From positions 1 through 64,000 of the forward strand of contig NZ_BNBV01000027.1 in NCBI RefSeq assembly GCF_014656135.1: a stretch of 64,000 nucleotides of DNA. The letters run 5' to 3'. Positions 51,844 to 61,469 of the stretch are shown here, piece after piece. Below the pieces are notes generated by a model. That model saw only the letters and a list, made by a program, of their open reading frames with translations, was not told where the DNA came from and did no database searches. A program made the position numbers and the translations under genes. Every line of letters starts with the position of its first letter. The first letter of the stretch is position 1. This DNA is from Streptomyces thermodiastaticus (GTDB lineage: Bacteria; Actinomycetota; Actinomycetes; Streptomycetales; Streptomycetaceae).

Positions 51844-53641
51844 GCATTCTGGTCGCCCACTCCTGCACCTTGGCGATGCGCTGACGCAGCTGACCGGCCG
51901 TCGCCTCGGCGGTCGGCGGGCCGCCGCACACCCGGCGCAGCTCGTTGTGGACGACGCCGTGCGGCTTGCCGCTCTGGTGGACGTAGGCGCCGACCAGGCT
52001 GTTGAGCTGCCGGCGCAGCTCCATCAGTTCCTTGTGGGTCACCACCGGCCGCCGGTCGGCGGGCAGTTCGAGCAGGTCGGCCTGGTCGGCGGGCTTCCTG
52101 CGGCTGTGCGCGATCTGCCGGGCCTGGCGCTTCTGCAGCAGCAGCTGGACCTGTTCGGGCTCCAGCAGGCCCGGGATGCCGAGGTAGTCCAGCTCCTCCT
52201 CGCTGCCGGGATGGGCCTGCATGCCGAACTCGGCGCCGTCGTAGAGGACCCGGTCGAAGACGGCGTCGGACTCCAGCGCCTCGAAGGGCAGCATGTCCTG
52301 CTCGCCGGTGTTCTCGTCCTGCTGCTTGTTCGCCTCCTCCATCTCCTTCTCGGATTCGGCGTACGGGTCCTCCTCGCCCTCCTTCTTCGGCTTGTCCAGG
52401 GCGTGGTCGCGCTCGGCCTCCATCTCGTTGGCGAAGGAGAGCAGGTCGGGGATGGTCGGCAGGAACACGGACGCGGTCTCCCCGCGTCTGCGGGAGCGCA
52501 CGAAACGGCCGACGGCCTGGGCGAAGAACAGCGGTGTGGAGATCGTCGTGGCGTACACCCCGACCGCCAGCCGGGGCACGTCGACGCCTTCGGAGACCAT
52601 GCGGACCGCGACCATCCAGCGGTCGTCGTTCTTGCTGAACTCCTCGATCTTCTTCGACGCCCCGGTGTCGTCGGAGAGCACGACGGTCGGGCTGCTGCCG
52701 GTGATCTCGCGCAGCAGTTTGGCGTAGGCCCGCGCGGAGTCCTGGTCGGAGGCGATGACCAGCGCACCGGCGTCCGGGATGCCCTTGCGGACCTCGGTCA
52801 GCCGCTGGTCGGCGGCGCGCAGCACGGCGGGCATCCACTCGCCGCGGGGGTCCAGCGCGGTCCGCCAGGCCTGGCTGATCGCGTCCTTGGTCATCGGCTC
52901 GCCCAGCTTGGCCGAGACCTCGTCGCCTGCCTTGGTGCGCCAGCGCATGTTGCCGCTGTAGGAGAGGAAGATCACCGGGCGGACCACGCCGTCGGCGAGG
53001 GCGGAGCCGTATCCGTAGGTGTAGTCGGCGGCCGAGCGGCGGATGCCGTCGGCGCCCTCCTCGTACCGCACGAACGGGATCGGGTTGGTGTCGGAGCGGA
53101 ACGGCGTGCCGGTGAGCGCCAGCCGGCGGGTCGCCGGCTCGAACGCCTCCAGGCAGGCCTCGCCCCAGGACTTGGTGTCGCCGGCGTGGTGGATCTCGTC
53201 GAGGACGACGAGGGTCTTGCGCTGCTCGACGCGGTTGCGGTGCAGCATGGGGCGCACGCCGACGCCCGCGTAGGTCACGGCGACGCCGTGGTACTCCCGG
53301 CCCAGCGGGCCCGCGCTGTACTCCGGGTCCAGCCGGATGCCCACGCGCGCGGCCGCCTCCGCCCACTGCTTCTTCAGGTGCTCGGTCGGGGCGACCACCG
53401 TCACCTGCTGGACGATGTGGTGGTGCAGCAGCCAGGAGGCGAGCGTCAGCGCGAAGGTCGTCTTGCCGGCGCCGGGGGTGGCGACCGCGAGGAAGTCGCG
53501 CGGCTGCTCCTGGATGTACTTGTCCATCGCGGCCTGCTGCCAGGCACGCAGCTTGTTGGCGGTGCCCCAGGGGGCGCGGCCGGGGAAGGCGGGCGACAGG
53601 TGATGGGAGGAAGCGGGCGACGGTCGCGAGGTGGTAGTCAC
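51839..53641 (-). CDS. DEAD/DEAH-box (superfamily 2) helicase
   Basis: A 600-residue SF2 helicase. Motif I is TPGAGKTT (about 55), motif II LDEIHH (about 147) and motif III TGTPFR. The second RecA domain contains VRMVSEGVDVPRL and ends in motif VI QAVGRFVRSRR (about 372). The C-terminal part has an acidic Glu/Lys/Gln insert and no known nuclease. The family in actinobacteria is ssDNA/dsDNA helicase of unknown task. The GTG start at 53641 is the first plausible one. Confidence 0.9.
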   Translation of the reverse strand: MTTTSRPSPASSHHLSPAFPGRAPWGTANKLRAWQQAAMDKYIQEQPRDFLAVATPGAGKTTFALTLASWLLHHHIVQQVTVVAPTEHLKKQWAEAAARVGIRLDPEYSAGPLGREYHGVAVTYAGVGVRPMLHRNRVEQRKTLVVLDEIHHAGDTKSWGEACLEAFEPATRRLALTGTPFRSDTNPIPFVRYEEGADGIRRSAADYTYGYGSALADGVVRPVIFLSYSGNMRWRTKAGDEVSAKLGEPMTKDAISQAWRTALDPRGEWMPAVLRAADQRLTEVRKGIPDAGALVIASDQDSARAYAKLLREITGSSPTVVLSDDTGASKKIEEFSKNDDRWMVAVRMVSEGVDVPRLAVGVYATTISTPLFFAQAVGRFVRSRRRGETASVFLPTIPDLLSFANEMEAERDHALDKPKKEGEEDPYAESEKEMEEANKQQDENTGEQDMLPFEALESDAVFDRVLYDGAEFGMQAHPGSEEELDYLGIPGLLEPEQVQLLLQKRQARQIAHSRRKPADQADLLELPADRRPVVTHKELMELRRQLNSLVGAYVHQSGKPHGVVHNELRRVCGGPPTAEATAGQLRQRIAKVQEWATRMR

Positions 53642-53807
53642 GGTCTCCGGTTCGCTGCTGGACTCGGCTACGGGAAACGACGAGCCACCCTACCGGCGGC
53701 CCGGTGGTGCCACCGAGCGGACCGCACCCGGCCACGGGACATGGGAGCCAGCTCACATGGCGCCTACCGCACCGCCGTACGCGAGGGCCGGCGCCCACCG
53801 GTCGTCC

Positions 53808-55274
53808 TCACTTCGCCCGCAGCCGCGTCGTCACCCACGCCCCCACCAGGGCCACGCCCGCCATCGGCAGGAACACCGCGGCGAACGCCGCCGGGTGCGC
53901 CTCGGTGGCGGTGGCCGTCGCCGTCGAGGAGACGGCCGCCGAGCCGCCGCCCAGGGCCGCGAAGGCGGCGCCGCCCGCGGCGAGCAGCAGGATGTTGGAC
54001 AGGGCGTCGGAGATCTGCAGGGCGGCGGAGTTGACACCGGCCTCGTGCGGGGCGGACAGCCGCAGCATCAGCACGCTGGTGGAGGCGATGACCAGGCCCA
54101 TGCCGAAGCAGCCGAAGCCCCAGGCGACGGCGACCGTCCACACCGGCACGGAGCCGATCAGCACGCTCGGCGCGGTGGCGATCGCCGCGGCCACCAGCAC
54201 CATCCCGAGCGTCATCAGCCGCTCGCGGTGCGGTGCCATCTGCGGCCGGGACTGCACCCACGAGCCCATCGCCCAGGTGGCCCCGCCCGCCGCCAGGGAG
54301 AACCCGGCGAGCGTCGGGGACAGGCCGCGCTGGGTGACCAGCATCAGCGGCACGAAGGACTCGGCGGCGATGAAGGAGCCGGCGGCCAGGCCGCGCAGCA
54401 GCACCACCGACGGCAGCCCGCGCGCCGCCCGGTAGGTGCCGCGCGGCAGCAGGCCCCGCACCGCCGGGACGAGCAGCGCGACCCCCGCCGCGCCGGGCAG
54501 CAGGGAGACCCACCGCAGGTCCTGCACCGCGTACTGCAGCAGCCCGGCGCCCAGCGAGATGCCGAGCGCGAGACGGATGCGCCGCCGGCCGGAGCCGGGC
54601 GGCTGTGCCGCGCCGTCCTCCTCCACCGGGCCGGCCGCCCGCCGGCGTATCTGCGGCAGGGCCACGGCGAGGGGCAGGACCACCAGCACCGGGATGCCGA
54701 TGAACACCCAGCGCCAGCCGAGGTGTTCGGTGACCGCGCCGGAGGCGAGCGGTCCGACGATCGAGGGGACCACCCAGCTCGCCGCGAACGCCGCCATGAT
54801 GGCCGGACGCAGCCGCTCGGGGTAGGCCCGCCCGACGACCACGTACAGGGCGACGATCACCAGACCCCCGCCCAGCCCCTGCACGGCCCGGCCCAGGACG
54901 AACACCCACATCGAGGCCGCCGTGCCGGCCAGCAGCAGCCCGGCCGCGAACGCCCCGATGCCCCCGGTCAGCGGTCCCAGCGGCCCCCGCCGGTCCGACC
55001 ACTGCCCGGCCAGCACCATGCCGAACAGGCTGGTGGTGAAGTAGCCGGAGAACGCGAACGCGTACAGCGACAGCCCGTGCAGCTCCCGCGCCGCGACCGG
55101 CATCGCCGTGCCGACGGCGGTCGCCTCGAAGGCGATGAGCAGGACCACGGAGACGATGCCGATGCTCAGGGACCGGTAGGCCCGGCCGAGGACCGTGTCC
55201 GCGAAGGCGTCGCGTCCGGCCGCGGTGCCGGAGGTGTCCGCGACGGCGGTGTCGCGGGGGTCGAGGGCTGACAT
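53808..55274 (-). CDS. MFS transporter, drug-efflux type
   Basis: 488 residues from the ATG at 55274. Helices start at SLSIGIVSVVLLIAFEATAVG; GQWSDRRGP lies in the loop between helices 2 and 3, and GRAVQGLGGGLVIVALYVVVG in helix 4 is typical of drug:proton antiporters. The substrate is unknown. The frame extends upstream to 55520 without a ribosome site. Confidence 0.88.
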   Translation of the reverse strand: MSALDPRDTAVADTSGTAAGRDAFADTVLGRAYRSLSIGIVSVVLLIAFEATAVGTAMPVAARELHGLSLYAFAFSGYFTTSLFGMVLAGQWSDRRGPLGPLTGGIGAFAAGLLLAGTAASMWVFVLGRAVQGLGGGLVIVALYVVVGRAYPERLRPAIMAAFAASWVVPSIVGPLASGAVTEHLGWRWVFIGIPVLVVLPLAVALPQIRRRAAGPVEEDGAAQPPGSGRRRIRLALGISLGAGLLQYAVQDLRWVSLLPGAAGVALLVPAVRGLLPRGTYRAARGLPSVVLLRGLAAGSFIAAESFVPLMLVTQRGLSPTLAGFSLAAGGATWAMGSWVQSRPQMAPHRERLMTLGMVLVAAAIATAPSVLIGSVPVWTVAVAWGFGCFGMGLVIASTSVLMLRLSAPHEAGVNSAALQISDALSNILLLAAGGAAFAALGGGSAAVSSTATATATEAHPAAFAAVFLPMAGVALVGAWVTTRLRAK

Positions 55275-55603
55275 GCCCGCCAGCGTAAGGGCCGCCGACG
55301 GCTTTCGGCCCTGGCCCAGGTCGGTCACGTGCCCGGACCTTGGTCGTAGGACCGGGTTCGCTCCGCTCCCCCGTCGCCTCGCGACGTGCCGGCTGTCCGT
55401 CCGTACGGTTCCCCCTGGCGCCCGGTGCCCCTCCGTGCGGCCCGCCGGCCCTGTCCGTCGGTGCGCTCCCCGCCCTCGCGTGAATGCAGTGTGGCAGTCG
55501 TGTTGCACGGCCGACGGCACCCTTGAGTCACCGCTGTCACACGGCCTACCGTCGAGAAACCGAGTCCGGCACGGACCGCTTCGGTGGTCCGGTCGGTCGG
55601 CAC

Positions 55604-55675
55604 GGCCGTGTGCCCGAGTGGTTCAGGGACTCGCCTGCAAAGCGAGTTACGCGGGTTCGATTCCCGCCACGGCCT
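55604..55675 (+). tRNA. tRNA-Cys (anticodon GCA)
   Basis: Acceptor stem GGCCGTG/CACGGCC, anticodon stem CTCGC/GCGAG with loop CTGCAAA (anticodon GCA), T-arm GCGGGTTCGATTCCCGC and discriminator T. CCA is not encoded. Confidence 0.93.
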
Positions 55676-55676
55676 C
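55646..55676. repeat. tRNA-Cys 3' end, partner of the downstream 31-bp duplicate
   Basis: The last 30 bases of tRNA-Cys plus one; repeated at 55858-55888 with a single G/C difference. tRNA 3' ends are classic integration sites for actinomycete integrative elements. Confidence 0.8.
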
Positions 55677-55697
55677 TACGGCATGACAGGCGGAACA

Positions 55698-55731
55698 GAG
55701 GGGCGGCACCCCGGCGGGAGTGCCGCCCCTC
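55698..55731 (+). terminator. Terminator after tRNA-Cys
   Basis: A 12-bp perfect stem GAGGGGCGGCAC/GTGCCGCCCCTC with a ten-base loop, 22 bases after the tRNA. Confidence 0.8.
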
Positions 55732-55743
55732 CGGCCGTCCGTC

Positions 55744-55773
55744 TCGGTTCTCGTATCGGTTCTCGTCTCGGTT
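55744..55773. repeat. Short tandem repeat TCGGTTCTCGT(A/C)
   Basis: Two and a half copies of a 12-base unit between the tRNA-Cys terminator and the att-like duplicate. No function is apparent. Confidence 0.6.
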
Positions 55774-55857
55774 GGGGCGTGGGACGGAACCGCCTTGTAC
55801 CGACTCACTCACCCGGGGCCAGGCCCTGGTGGAGGGCGACACCCGACTGTGCCGCGG

Positions 55858-55888
55858 GTTACGCGGCTTCGATTCCCGCCACGGCCTC
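55858..55888. repeat. Duplicate of the tRNA-Cys 3' end (att-like scar)
   Basis: 30 of 31 bases match the tRNA 3' end 212 bases upstream, in the same orientation. The duplicate supplies the stop codon and last codons of the SUKH-like gene on the opposite strand, encoding its VAGIEAA terminus. Spacing is too short to hold an element, so it looks like a remnant of integration and deletion. Confidence 0.7.
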
Positions 55889-56422
55889 CGAGCAGGCCTC
55901 CGGCAACGCCTGCACCCGTTGCCCGCCGCGCCCCGACAGGGTGCGGTGGAACAGCCAGAGGCCGTGGGCGACGGTGGAGATGTCCTCCTCGAAGGGGTGG
56001 AGCGTGGCCTCGGAGGCGCTCCAGTTGCTGACCTCGCCGGTGATGCCGTCGACCACCAGGCTGCCGTCCTCGGCGAACTGGCCGAGGCGTATGAGGCGGT
56101 CGGCGTGGGCGGGGAGTCCGGCGGCGCAGCCGGCCTCGGGGTGTTCGTCGGCGTAGTACTCGGTGAGGGGGCGCAGCGGGGCGTCGACGTCCAGCTCGAA
56201 GAGCAGGCCGTCCTCCGGCAGACCCGTGTCGCGCAGGAAGCGGCGGGTCGGCTCGTGGGTGAGCGCGAGGGGGAAGTCGATCTCCTCGAAGCGGACGACG
56301 CGACCCCGGCCGAACTCCTGGTCCAGCAGGCGGGCCGGGATGCGCAGGGCGAGGCCCGGCTGCCCGCATCCCCGGCCGGCGGTGCGCGCCGCGGCCACGG
56401 TGCCCGTGCAGATGGTGCTCAT
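55859..56422 (-). CDS. SUKH-4-like immunity-family protein
   Basis: A 187-residue protein. The region from about 70 to 170 resembles the SUKH fold: FLRDTGLPEDGLLFELDV, then RLIRLGQFAEDGSLVVDG, then ITGEVSNWS. SUKH proteins neutralise nuclease toxins of polymorphic systems and contact-dependent systems, but stand-alone chromosomal copies are also common in Streptomyces. No toxin gene is adjacent. The ATG is at 56422. Its last seven residues come from the tRNA-Cys duplicate, so the original C-terminus was probably replaced on integration. Confidence 0.6.
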   Translation of the reverse strand: MSTICTGTVAAARTAGRGCGQPGLALRIPARLLDQEFGRGRVVRFEEIDFPLALTHEPTRRFLRDTGLPEDGLLFELDVDAPLRPLTEYYADEHPEAGCAAGLPAHADRLIRLGQFAEDGSLVVDGITGEVSNWSASEATLHPFEEDISTVAHGLWLFHRTLSGRGGQRVQALPEACSEAVAGIEAA

Positions 56423-56538
56423 CGGCTCCCCCCGGTGCTGTCCGAAGCCCTCGTTTCGACTGAGAACAACACTACGGTGTACCACTGACACCGCGTCAGG
56501 CCGGACGCGGGTCCCCGGTGAGGCGGTCGGTGAGACCG

Positions 56539-58851
56539 TCACTGGCCGGTGACCACCGCGGCCTGGGGGCGGATGGGCAGGCGGTTGACCGGGCGGCCGG
56601 TGGCGGCCCGGACCGCGGAGGCGATCGCCGCCGGGGAGGCCACCACGGGGACCGCGCTGACCGCCTTGGCGCCGAAGGGCGCCACGACGTCCCGTTCCTC
56701 GACCAGTTTCACGATCTGGATGTCGGGCGCGTCCAGCGCGGTGGGCAGGGCGTAGCCCGTCAGGTCGGGGTGGCGGACCTGGCCGCGCGGGGTGCGCAGG
56801 TTCTCCGTGAGGGCGATGCCCACGCCCTGGGTGACCCCGGCCTCGATGCGGGCGGCCAGCTGCGCCGGGTTCAGCACGTGACCGACGTCCTGGGCCACCG
56901 CGAGTTCGACGACGCGGACCGAGCCCAGCTCGATGTCCACGTCCACCACCGCGCGGATCGCGCAGAAGGCCAGGCCCACGAAGGCGTCGCCCTGGCCGGA
57001 GCCGTCCAGCGGCTCGGTGGGGTGGGGACGGCACTGGGCGGTCGCCCACAGTTCCTTGCCCTGGAATGCCTCGGCGACCGGGGTGGACAGCACACCGTCG
57101 TAGGAGGTGATCTTGCCGTCGGCGATCTGCAGCAGCTCGGTGGACATGCCGAACTTCTGCGCCAGCGGCTGGAGCAGCTGGGTGCGGACCATCTTGGCCG
57201 CGCGTTCCACGGCGCCTCCCGACACCCAGGTGTGCCGGCCCCGGCAGCCCGCGCCCGCGGGGGGCTGGTCGGTGTCCACGGGGGCGACGTGGACCTCGTC
57301 GATGCCGAGGGTCTCCTGCACGATCTGCCGGGCGAGGGTGGCGAAGCCCTGGCCGGTCTCGACGGCCGCGCACAGCACCGTGCCGACGCCGTTCTCGACC
57401 CGCACCGTGGCCGTGGACACCTCGTCGGCGCCCTCCGCGCCCAGCATGTGCACCATGCCCAGGCCGTAGCCCACGCCGCGCCGCACCGCGCCGGGCTCGC
57501 CGGCGCCCTCCGGGCCGCCGGGCAGCAGCCATTCCTCCTCGGGGACGTCCTTGGGCAGCGGGGGAAGCGGGTGCTCGCGGACCGCCTGGAGGAGTTCGGC
57601 GACCGGGGCCGGGCAGGTCACCGTCTGCCCGGTGGGCAGGACGTCACCGGTGGCCATCACATTGCGCAGCCGCAGCTCGGCCGGGTCGAGTCCGAGCCTG
57701 CGGGCCAGCTTGTCCATCTGCGCCTCGTAGGCCGCGCACACCTGCATCGCGCCCTCGCCGCGCACATGGCCGGAGGGCGGGTTGTTGGTGCGCACCGCCC
57801 AGCCCTCGATGAAGGCGTTGGGGACGACGTAGGGGCCGCAGGCGAAGGCGACAGCGGCGGCGAGCGCGTCGGAGGAGGTGTCCGCGTAGGCGCCCGCGTC
57901 CAGCAGGATCTGCGCCTCGACCTTGACGAGTCTGCCCTCGGCGTCGGCGTGGTGCCGGTAGCGCAGCAGCGTCGGATGGCGGTGGACGTGCCCGAGGAAG
58001 GACTCCTCACGGGTCGCCGTCAGCTTCACCGGGCAGCCGGTCTTCAGCGCCAGCAGGCCGAGGGGGAGCTGGAAGCCGCGGTCCTCGCGGTCCGCCGTGG
58101 CGCCGGGGACACCGGTGACGACGATCTTCACGCGTTCCGGCGGCAGGCCGTAGCAGGCGGCGAGCACGTCACGGTCGGTGTGCGGGTCGGTGGAGGCGGT
58201 GTACAGCTCCACGCCGCCGTCCGGGCGGGGCACCGCGAGACCGGCCTCGGCGCCGATCGGGGCCGGGTCCTGCCGGCCGATGCGGTACAGGCCCTCGACG
58301 ACGACCTCGCCGACCGCGTTCGGGTCGCCGTGGCGCAGCGGGATGTGGCGGATCAGGTTGCCGTCCGGGTGCAGCGGCTCGGCCTCGAAGGCCTGCTCGG
58401 GGTCGGTGACGGGGTCGAGCACCTCGTACTCGACGATGACCGCGGCGGCGGCCATCCGCGCGGTGTCCGGGTGGTCGGCGGCGACGGCCGCGATGGGCTC
58501 GCCGTGGTGGCGTACGACCTCGGAGGCGAACACCGGGCGGTCGGCCGTGCCGCGCCCGTACAGCGGTGTGCCGGGGACGTCCTCGTGGGTGATGACGGCC
58601 CGGACGCCGGGCATCGACCGCGCGTGGCTGGTGTCGATGGAGACGATGCGCGCATGCGGGTGCGGGGAGCGCAGGACGGCACCCCACAGCAGGCCCTCGG
58701 CCCACAGGTCGGCGGCGTAGGGGAAGGTGCCCTCCGTCTTGGCGCGGGCGTCGGCGGCCGGCACCGAGGCGCCGATACCGTGCGGCGCCGGCTCCGGCGC
58801 GGGTGCCTGCGCGGTCGTGGTGGCGGCAGCGGTGGCGGCTTCGTTGCTCAC
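56539..58851 (-). CDS. Molybdopterin-binding subunit of a xanthine dehydrogenase-type enzyme
   Basis: A 770-residue large subunit of the xanthine oxidase family. The N-terminal domain a/b hammerhead starts ADARAKTEGTFPYAADL and the Moco-binding part contains VRGEGAMQVCAAYE and GQGFATLARQIVQETLG. It should hydroxylate a purine or another N-heterocycle or oxidise an aldehyde. The start (GTG) overlaps the upstream 2Fe-2S gene stop by four bases. It is the last of three coupled genes. Confidence 0.92.
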   Translation of the reverse strand: MSNEAATAAATTTAQAPAPEPAPHGIGASVPAADARAKTEGTFPYAADLWAEGLLWGAVLRSPHPHARIVSIDTSHARSMPGVRAVITHEDVPGTPLYGRGTADRPVFASEVVRHHGEPIAAVAADHPDTARMAAAAVIVEYEVLDPVTDPEQAFEAEPLHPDGNLIRHIPLRHGDPNAVGEVVVEGLYRIGRQDPAPIGAEAGLAVPRPDGGVELYTASTDPHTDRDVLAACYGLPPERVKIVVTGVPGATADREDRGFQLPLGLLALKTGCPVKLTATREESFLGHVHRHPTLLRYRHHADAEGRLVKVEAQILLDAGAYADTSSDALAAAVAFACGPYVVPNAFIEGWAVRTNNPPSGHVRGEGAMQVCAAYEAQMDKLARRLGLDPAELRLRNVMATGDVLPTGQTVTCPAPVAELLQAVREHPLPPLPKDVPEEEWLLPGGPEGAGEPGAVRRGVGYGLGMVHMLGAEGADEVSTATVRVENGVGTVLCAAVETGQGFATLARQIVQETLGIDEVHVAPVDTDQPPAGAGCRGRHTWVSGGAVERAAKMVRTQLLQPLAQKFGMSTELLQIADGKITSYDGVLSTPVAEAFQGKELWATAQCRPHPTEPLDGSGQGDAFVGLAFCAIRAVVDVDIELGSVRVVELAVAQDVGHVLNPAQLAARIEAGVTQGVGIALTENLRTPRGQVRHPDLTGYALPTALDAPDIQIVKLVEERDVVAPFGAKAVSAVPVVASPAAIASAVRAATGRPVNRLPIRPQAAVVTGQ

Positions 58852-61469
58852 ACCTGGCCTCCGTCCTGGCCGTAAGGGTCGTGCGGGTGCGGGGAGTCGA
58901 ACGCCGAGGGGTGCACCCCGCCGGCTCCGGGGCCCGCCTGGTGCGGGATGAGCGGCTCGGCGGCGGCCGTCTCACCGGCGCCGGGCGCGGCGTGCCCGGC
59001 GACCACCGGGTACTCCGTCTGCCCCGGCAGGCCCGGCTGCTCCGGGTGGCCGAAATCGTTCGCCTGGCCAGGAGGGCCGGGGTGGCCGAAATCACTCGCC
59101 GGATCCGGGTGTTCCGCGTGGCCGGATCCGTTCGCCTGGTCCGGGTGTGCGGGGGGCTCGGTGCCCCCTGTCGTGTCGTCCGGCTCCTCGGTCTGCTCCG
59201 CGTCGGTGTGCTCGGCCGCTGCCTGGGCCTCGCGCTCCGCGACGACCTCCCGCACGGCCTGCAGGACGCCCCGGTAGCCCGAGCAGCGGCACAGGTTGCC
59301 GCACAGCGCCTGACGGGTCTCCAGCTCGGTGGGGGCCGGGTTGCCCTCCAGCAGGTCGTGCACGGTCATCGCCATGCCGGGCACGCAGAAGCCGCACTGC
59401 ACCGCGCCGCAGCGGGCGAGCGCCCGCTGCACGTCCGAGGGCTGCCCGTCGACGGCGAGCCCCTCCACGGTGCGGACCTCGCTGCCGGCCGCGGTCACCG
59501 CCGGCATCAGGCAGGAGGCGACGAGACGGCCGTCGACCTGCACGTTGCAGGCACCGCACTCGCCCTGCGAGCAGCCGTCCTTGGCCCCGGCGAGCCCGAG
59601 GCGCTCACGCAGCACGTACAGCAGCGACTCACCGATCCAGGCGTCCGTGACCGGCCGGTCGACGCCGTTGACGCGCAGCATGTAGGAGGCGAGCGGGTGC
59701 TCGTCCTGCGGGGGCGCGACCGGCTGTTCCTGGGGATCCGGCACGGCCTCCTGCGGGGCCGGGGCCGACTCCTGCGGGGCCGTCGCTGCTTCCTGCTGCG
59801 CGGGGGCCTGCTCCAAGGGCTGTTCCTGCCCGGCGGCCGGCGCGGGCTGCTCCGGGGACGGCTGCGCCTGCTCGAAGGCCTGCTGCTCCTGCCCGGCGGA
59901 CTGCGTGGCCTGGTCCGGGGTGGGCTGGGCCTGCTCGGGGGCCTGCTGCTGCGGGGACGGCTGCTCCGCGACCGGCTGTTCCGGGGACGGCTGCCCGGAG
60001 GCCGGGGCGTTCGCGGCGGCGAGCTCCGTGGCCTGCTGCTCGGGCGCCGGAGCAGGGGCAGGGGTCTCGGCGGCTGCGGGCGCGGCGGCGCCCTCGGCCG
60101 CCAGGGGCTGCGCCGGCTGCTCGGCGGCGCCGGTGTCACCGGCGGCTACCGGGTGGGCGGCCACGGGATCCTGGCCCTGTCCATCGGGGGCGGGGTGCGC
60201 GGGGCCGTGTTCCGCGGGCGCGCCGGCCGGCCGCTGGGGTGCCGGGGTTCCCTGTTCGGCGGGCGCGGGTCCTTCCGCGGGCGCGTCCGCGGGCACGGGT
60301 GCCGGGGCGGCCGGTTCGGCGGGGGCAGGCCCGTCGGCCATGGCCGCGTCCGGCACGCGGGCGTCGGCCACGGCGCCGGCGGACTCGGGCCCGGCAGGCA
60401 CGGCACCGCCCTGCTCGGGGGTGCCGGGCACGGCCCCGGCGGGCGCGGGTCCGGCGGCCTCGGGCGCACCGGGCACGGGGTACGCGCCGGAGTGCTGTCC
60501 GGGCGCCGCATGTTCCCCGGGCCCGTGCGGCATCGACGGCGCGGCCGCGTCCGTCCCGGCGGCCAGGGCACCGGAGCCGGCGTCGGAAGGGCCGGGGCCG
60601 GTCCCCGGGTCACCGGCCTGCTCGGGCATCGGGGACGCGGCAGGCCGCGGGTAGCCGGAAGGCTCGGGGTAGCCGGAGGGGGCGCCCTGGTCCGGGTATC
60701 CGGCGGCTTCTTGGTGCTCCGCATACCCGGCGGGCTCGGCGTGCTCCGGGTATCCGGCACCGGCGGGCTCGGCGTGCTGCGGATAAGCGTGCGGCTCCGG
60801 CTGCGCGGGGGCCTGTGCCGGCTGTCCCCAGGGCTCGCCTGCCGCCTGGGTGGCCCAGGGTGCGGGGGCGCCGCCGGGCAGGGTGTCCGGAGCGGTGCCG
60901 CCCCACTGCTGCATCAGGGGCGGCGTCGCGAACTCACCCGAATCGTCGGGAAGTTGCCCGTCGGCGACCGGAACCGACCACTGCCCGGTCACGTCGTGAC
61001 CGGTGGCACCGGGGACGGTTCCCTCGTGGCCGGCGACGCCGTGCCCCGCCTGGATGTCCTGCGGGGTCTGGGCCGCCGGATAGGACCACTGCTGGGTGGC
61101 CTCGGGCTCGTAGGTGAACTGGTCGTCCATGCCCGCGCCCGCGCCGGGATGCGTGCCCGGGTAGGCGGCCGCGTCCTGCGGCAGCGCGCCCGGGTCGGAC
61201 CACTGCGTCCCCTCGGCGGGCGTGGCCTGGACGTTCCAGGCGGCGGCCGGGTCGGTGGCCGCGTCGGACGCGGACGTGACCGTTATCTGCGGGGGCACGT
61301 AGCCGTGGCCCGGTGCGGCCAGCGGGCTCTGCCCGTTCAGGAGGGCGTCGACGCCCCCCTCGGGCAGGGTCACGAAGGCGGTGGCGCCGTCGTCGTAGTC
61401 GCCCTGGGGCAGCGGGTTCCAGCGCCCGCCGCTGTCCGGCGTCCCCTCCGCGTACTGGTCGTCCGTCAC
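58848..61469 (-). CDS. 2Fe-2S subunit with a roughly 700-residue disordered N-terminus
   Basis: 873 residues. The functional part is near the C-terminus (about 625-790): a plant-type ferredoxin domain CSQGECGACNVQVDG and the helical domain with CGFCVPGM and CGNLCRCSGY, giving all eight cluster cysteines of xanthine dehydrogenase small subunits (normally 150-170 residues). Everything before it is low-complexity Pro/Ala/Glu/Gln repeats, and a further 75-residue polar tail follows. The GTG at 61469 has GGGGAGGG seven bases upstream and overlaps the FAD gene stop, which supports this start as real. The purpose of the long tail is unknown. Confidence 0.85.
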   Translation of the reverse strand: MTDDQYAEGTPDSGGRWNPLPQGDYDDGATAFVTLPEGGVDALLNGQSPLAAPGHGYVPPQITVTSASDAATDPAAAWNVQATPAEGTQWSDPGALPQDAAAYPGTHPGAGAGMDDQFTYEPEATQQWSYPAAQTPQDIQAGHGVAGHEGTVPGATGHDVTGQWSVPVADGQLPDDSGEFATPPLMQQWGGTAPDTLPGGAPAPWATQAAGEPWGQPAQAPAQPEPHAYPQHAEPAGAGYPEHAEPAGYAEHQEAAGYPDQGAPSGYPEPSGYPRPAASPMPEQAGDPGTGPGPSDAGSGALAAGTDAAAPSMPHGPGEHAAPGQHSGAYPVPGAPEAAGPAPAGAVPGTPEQGGAVPAGPESAGAVADARVPDAAMADGPAPAEPAAPAPVPADAPAEGPAPAEQGTPAPQRPAGAPAEHGPAHPAPDGQGQDPVAAHPVAAGDTGAAEQPAQPLAAEGAAAPAAAETPAPAPAPEQQATELAAANAPASGQPSPEQPVAEQPSPQQQAPEQAQPTPDQATQSAGQEQQAFEQAQPSPEQPAPAAGQEQPLEQAPAQQEAATAPQESAPAPQEAVPDPQEQPVAPPQDEHPLASYMLRVNGVDRPVTDAWIGESLLYVLRERLGLAGAKDGCSQGECGACNVQVDGRLVASCLMPAVTAAGSEVRTVEGLAVDGQPSDVQRALARCGAVQCGFCVPGMAMTVHDLLEGNPAPTELETRQALCGNLCRCSGYRGVLQAVREVVAEREAQAAAEHTDAEQTEEPDDTTGGTEPPAHPDQANGSGHAEHPDPASDFGHPGPPGQANDFGHPEQPGLPGQTEYPVVAGHAAPGAGETAAAEPLIPHQAGPGAGGVHPSAFDSPHPHDPYGQDGGQV

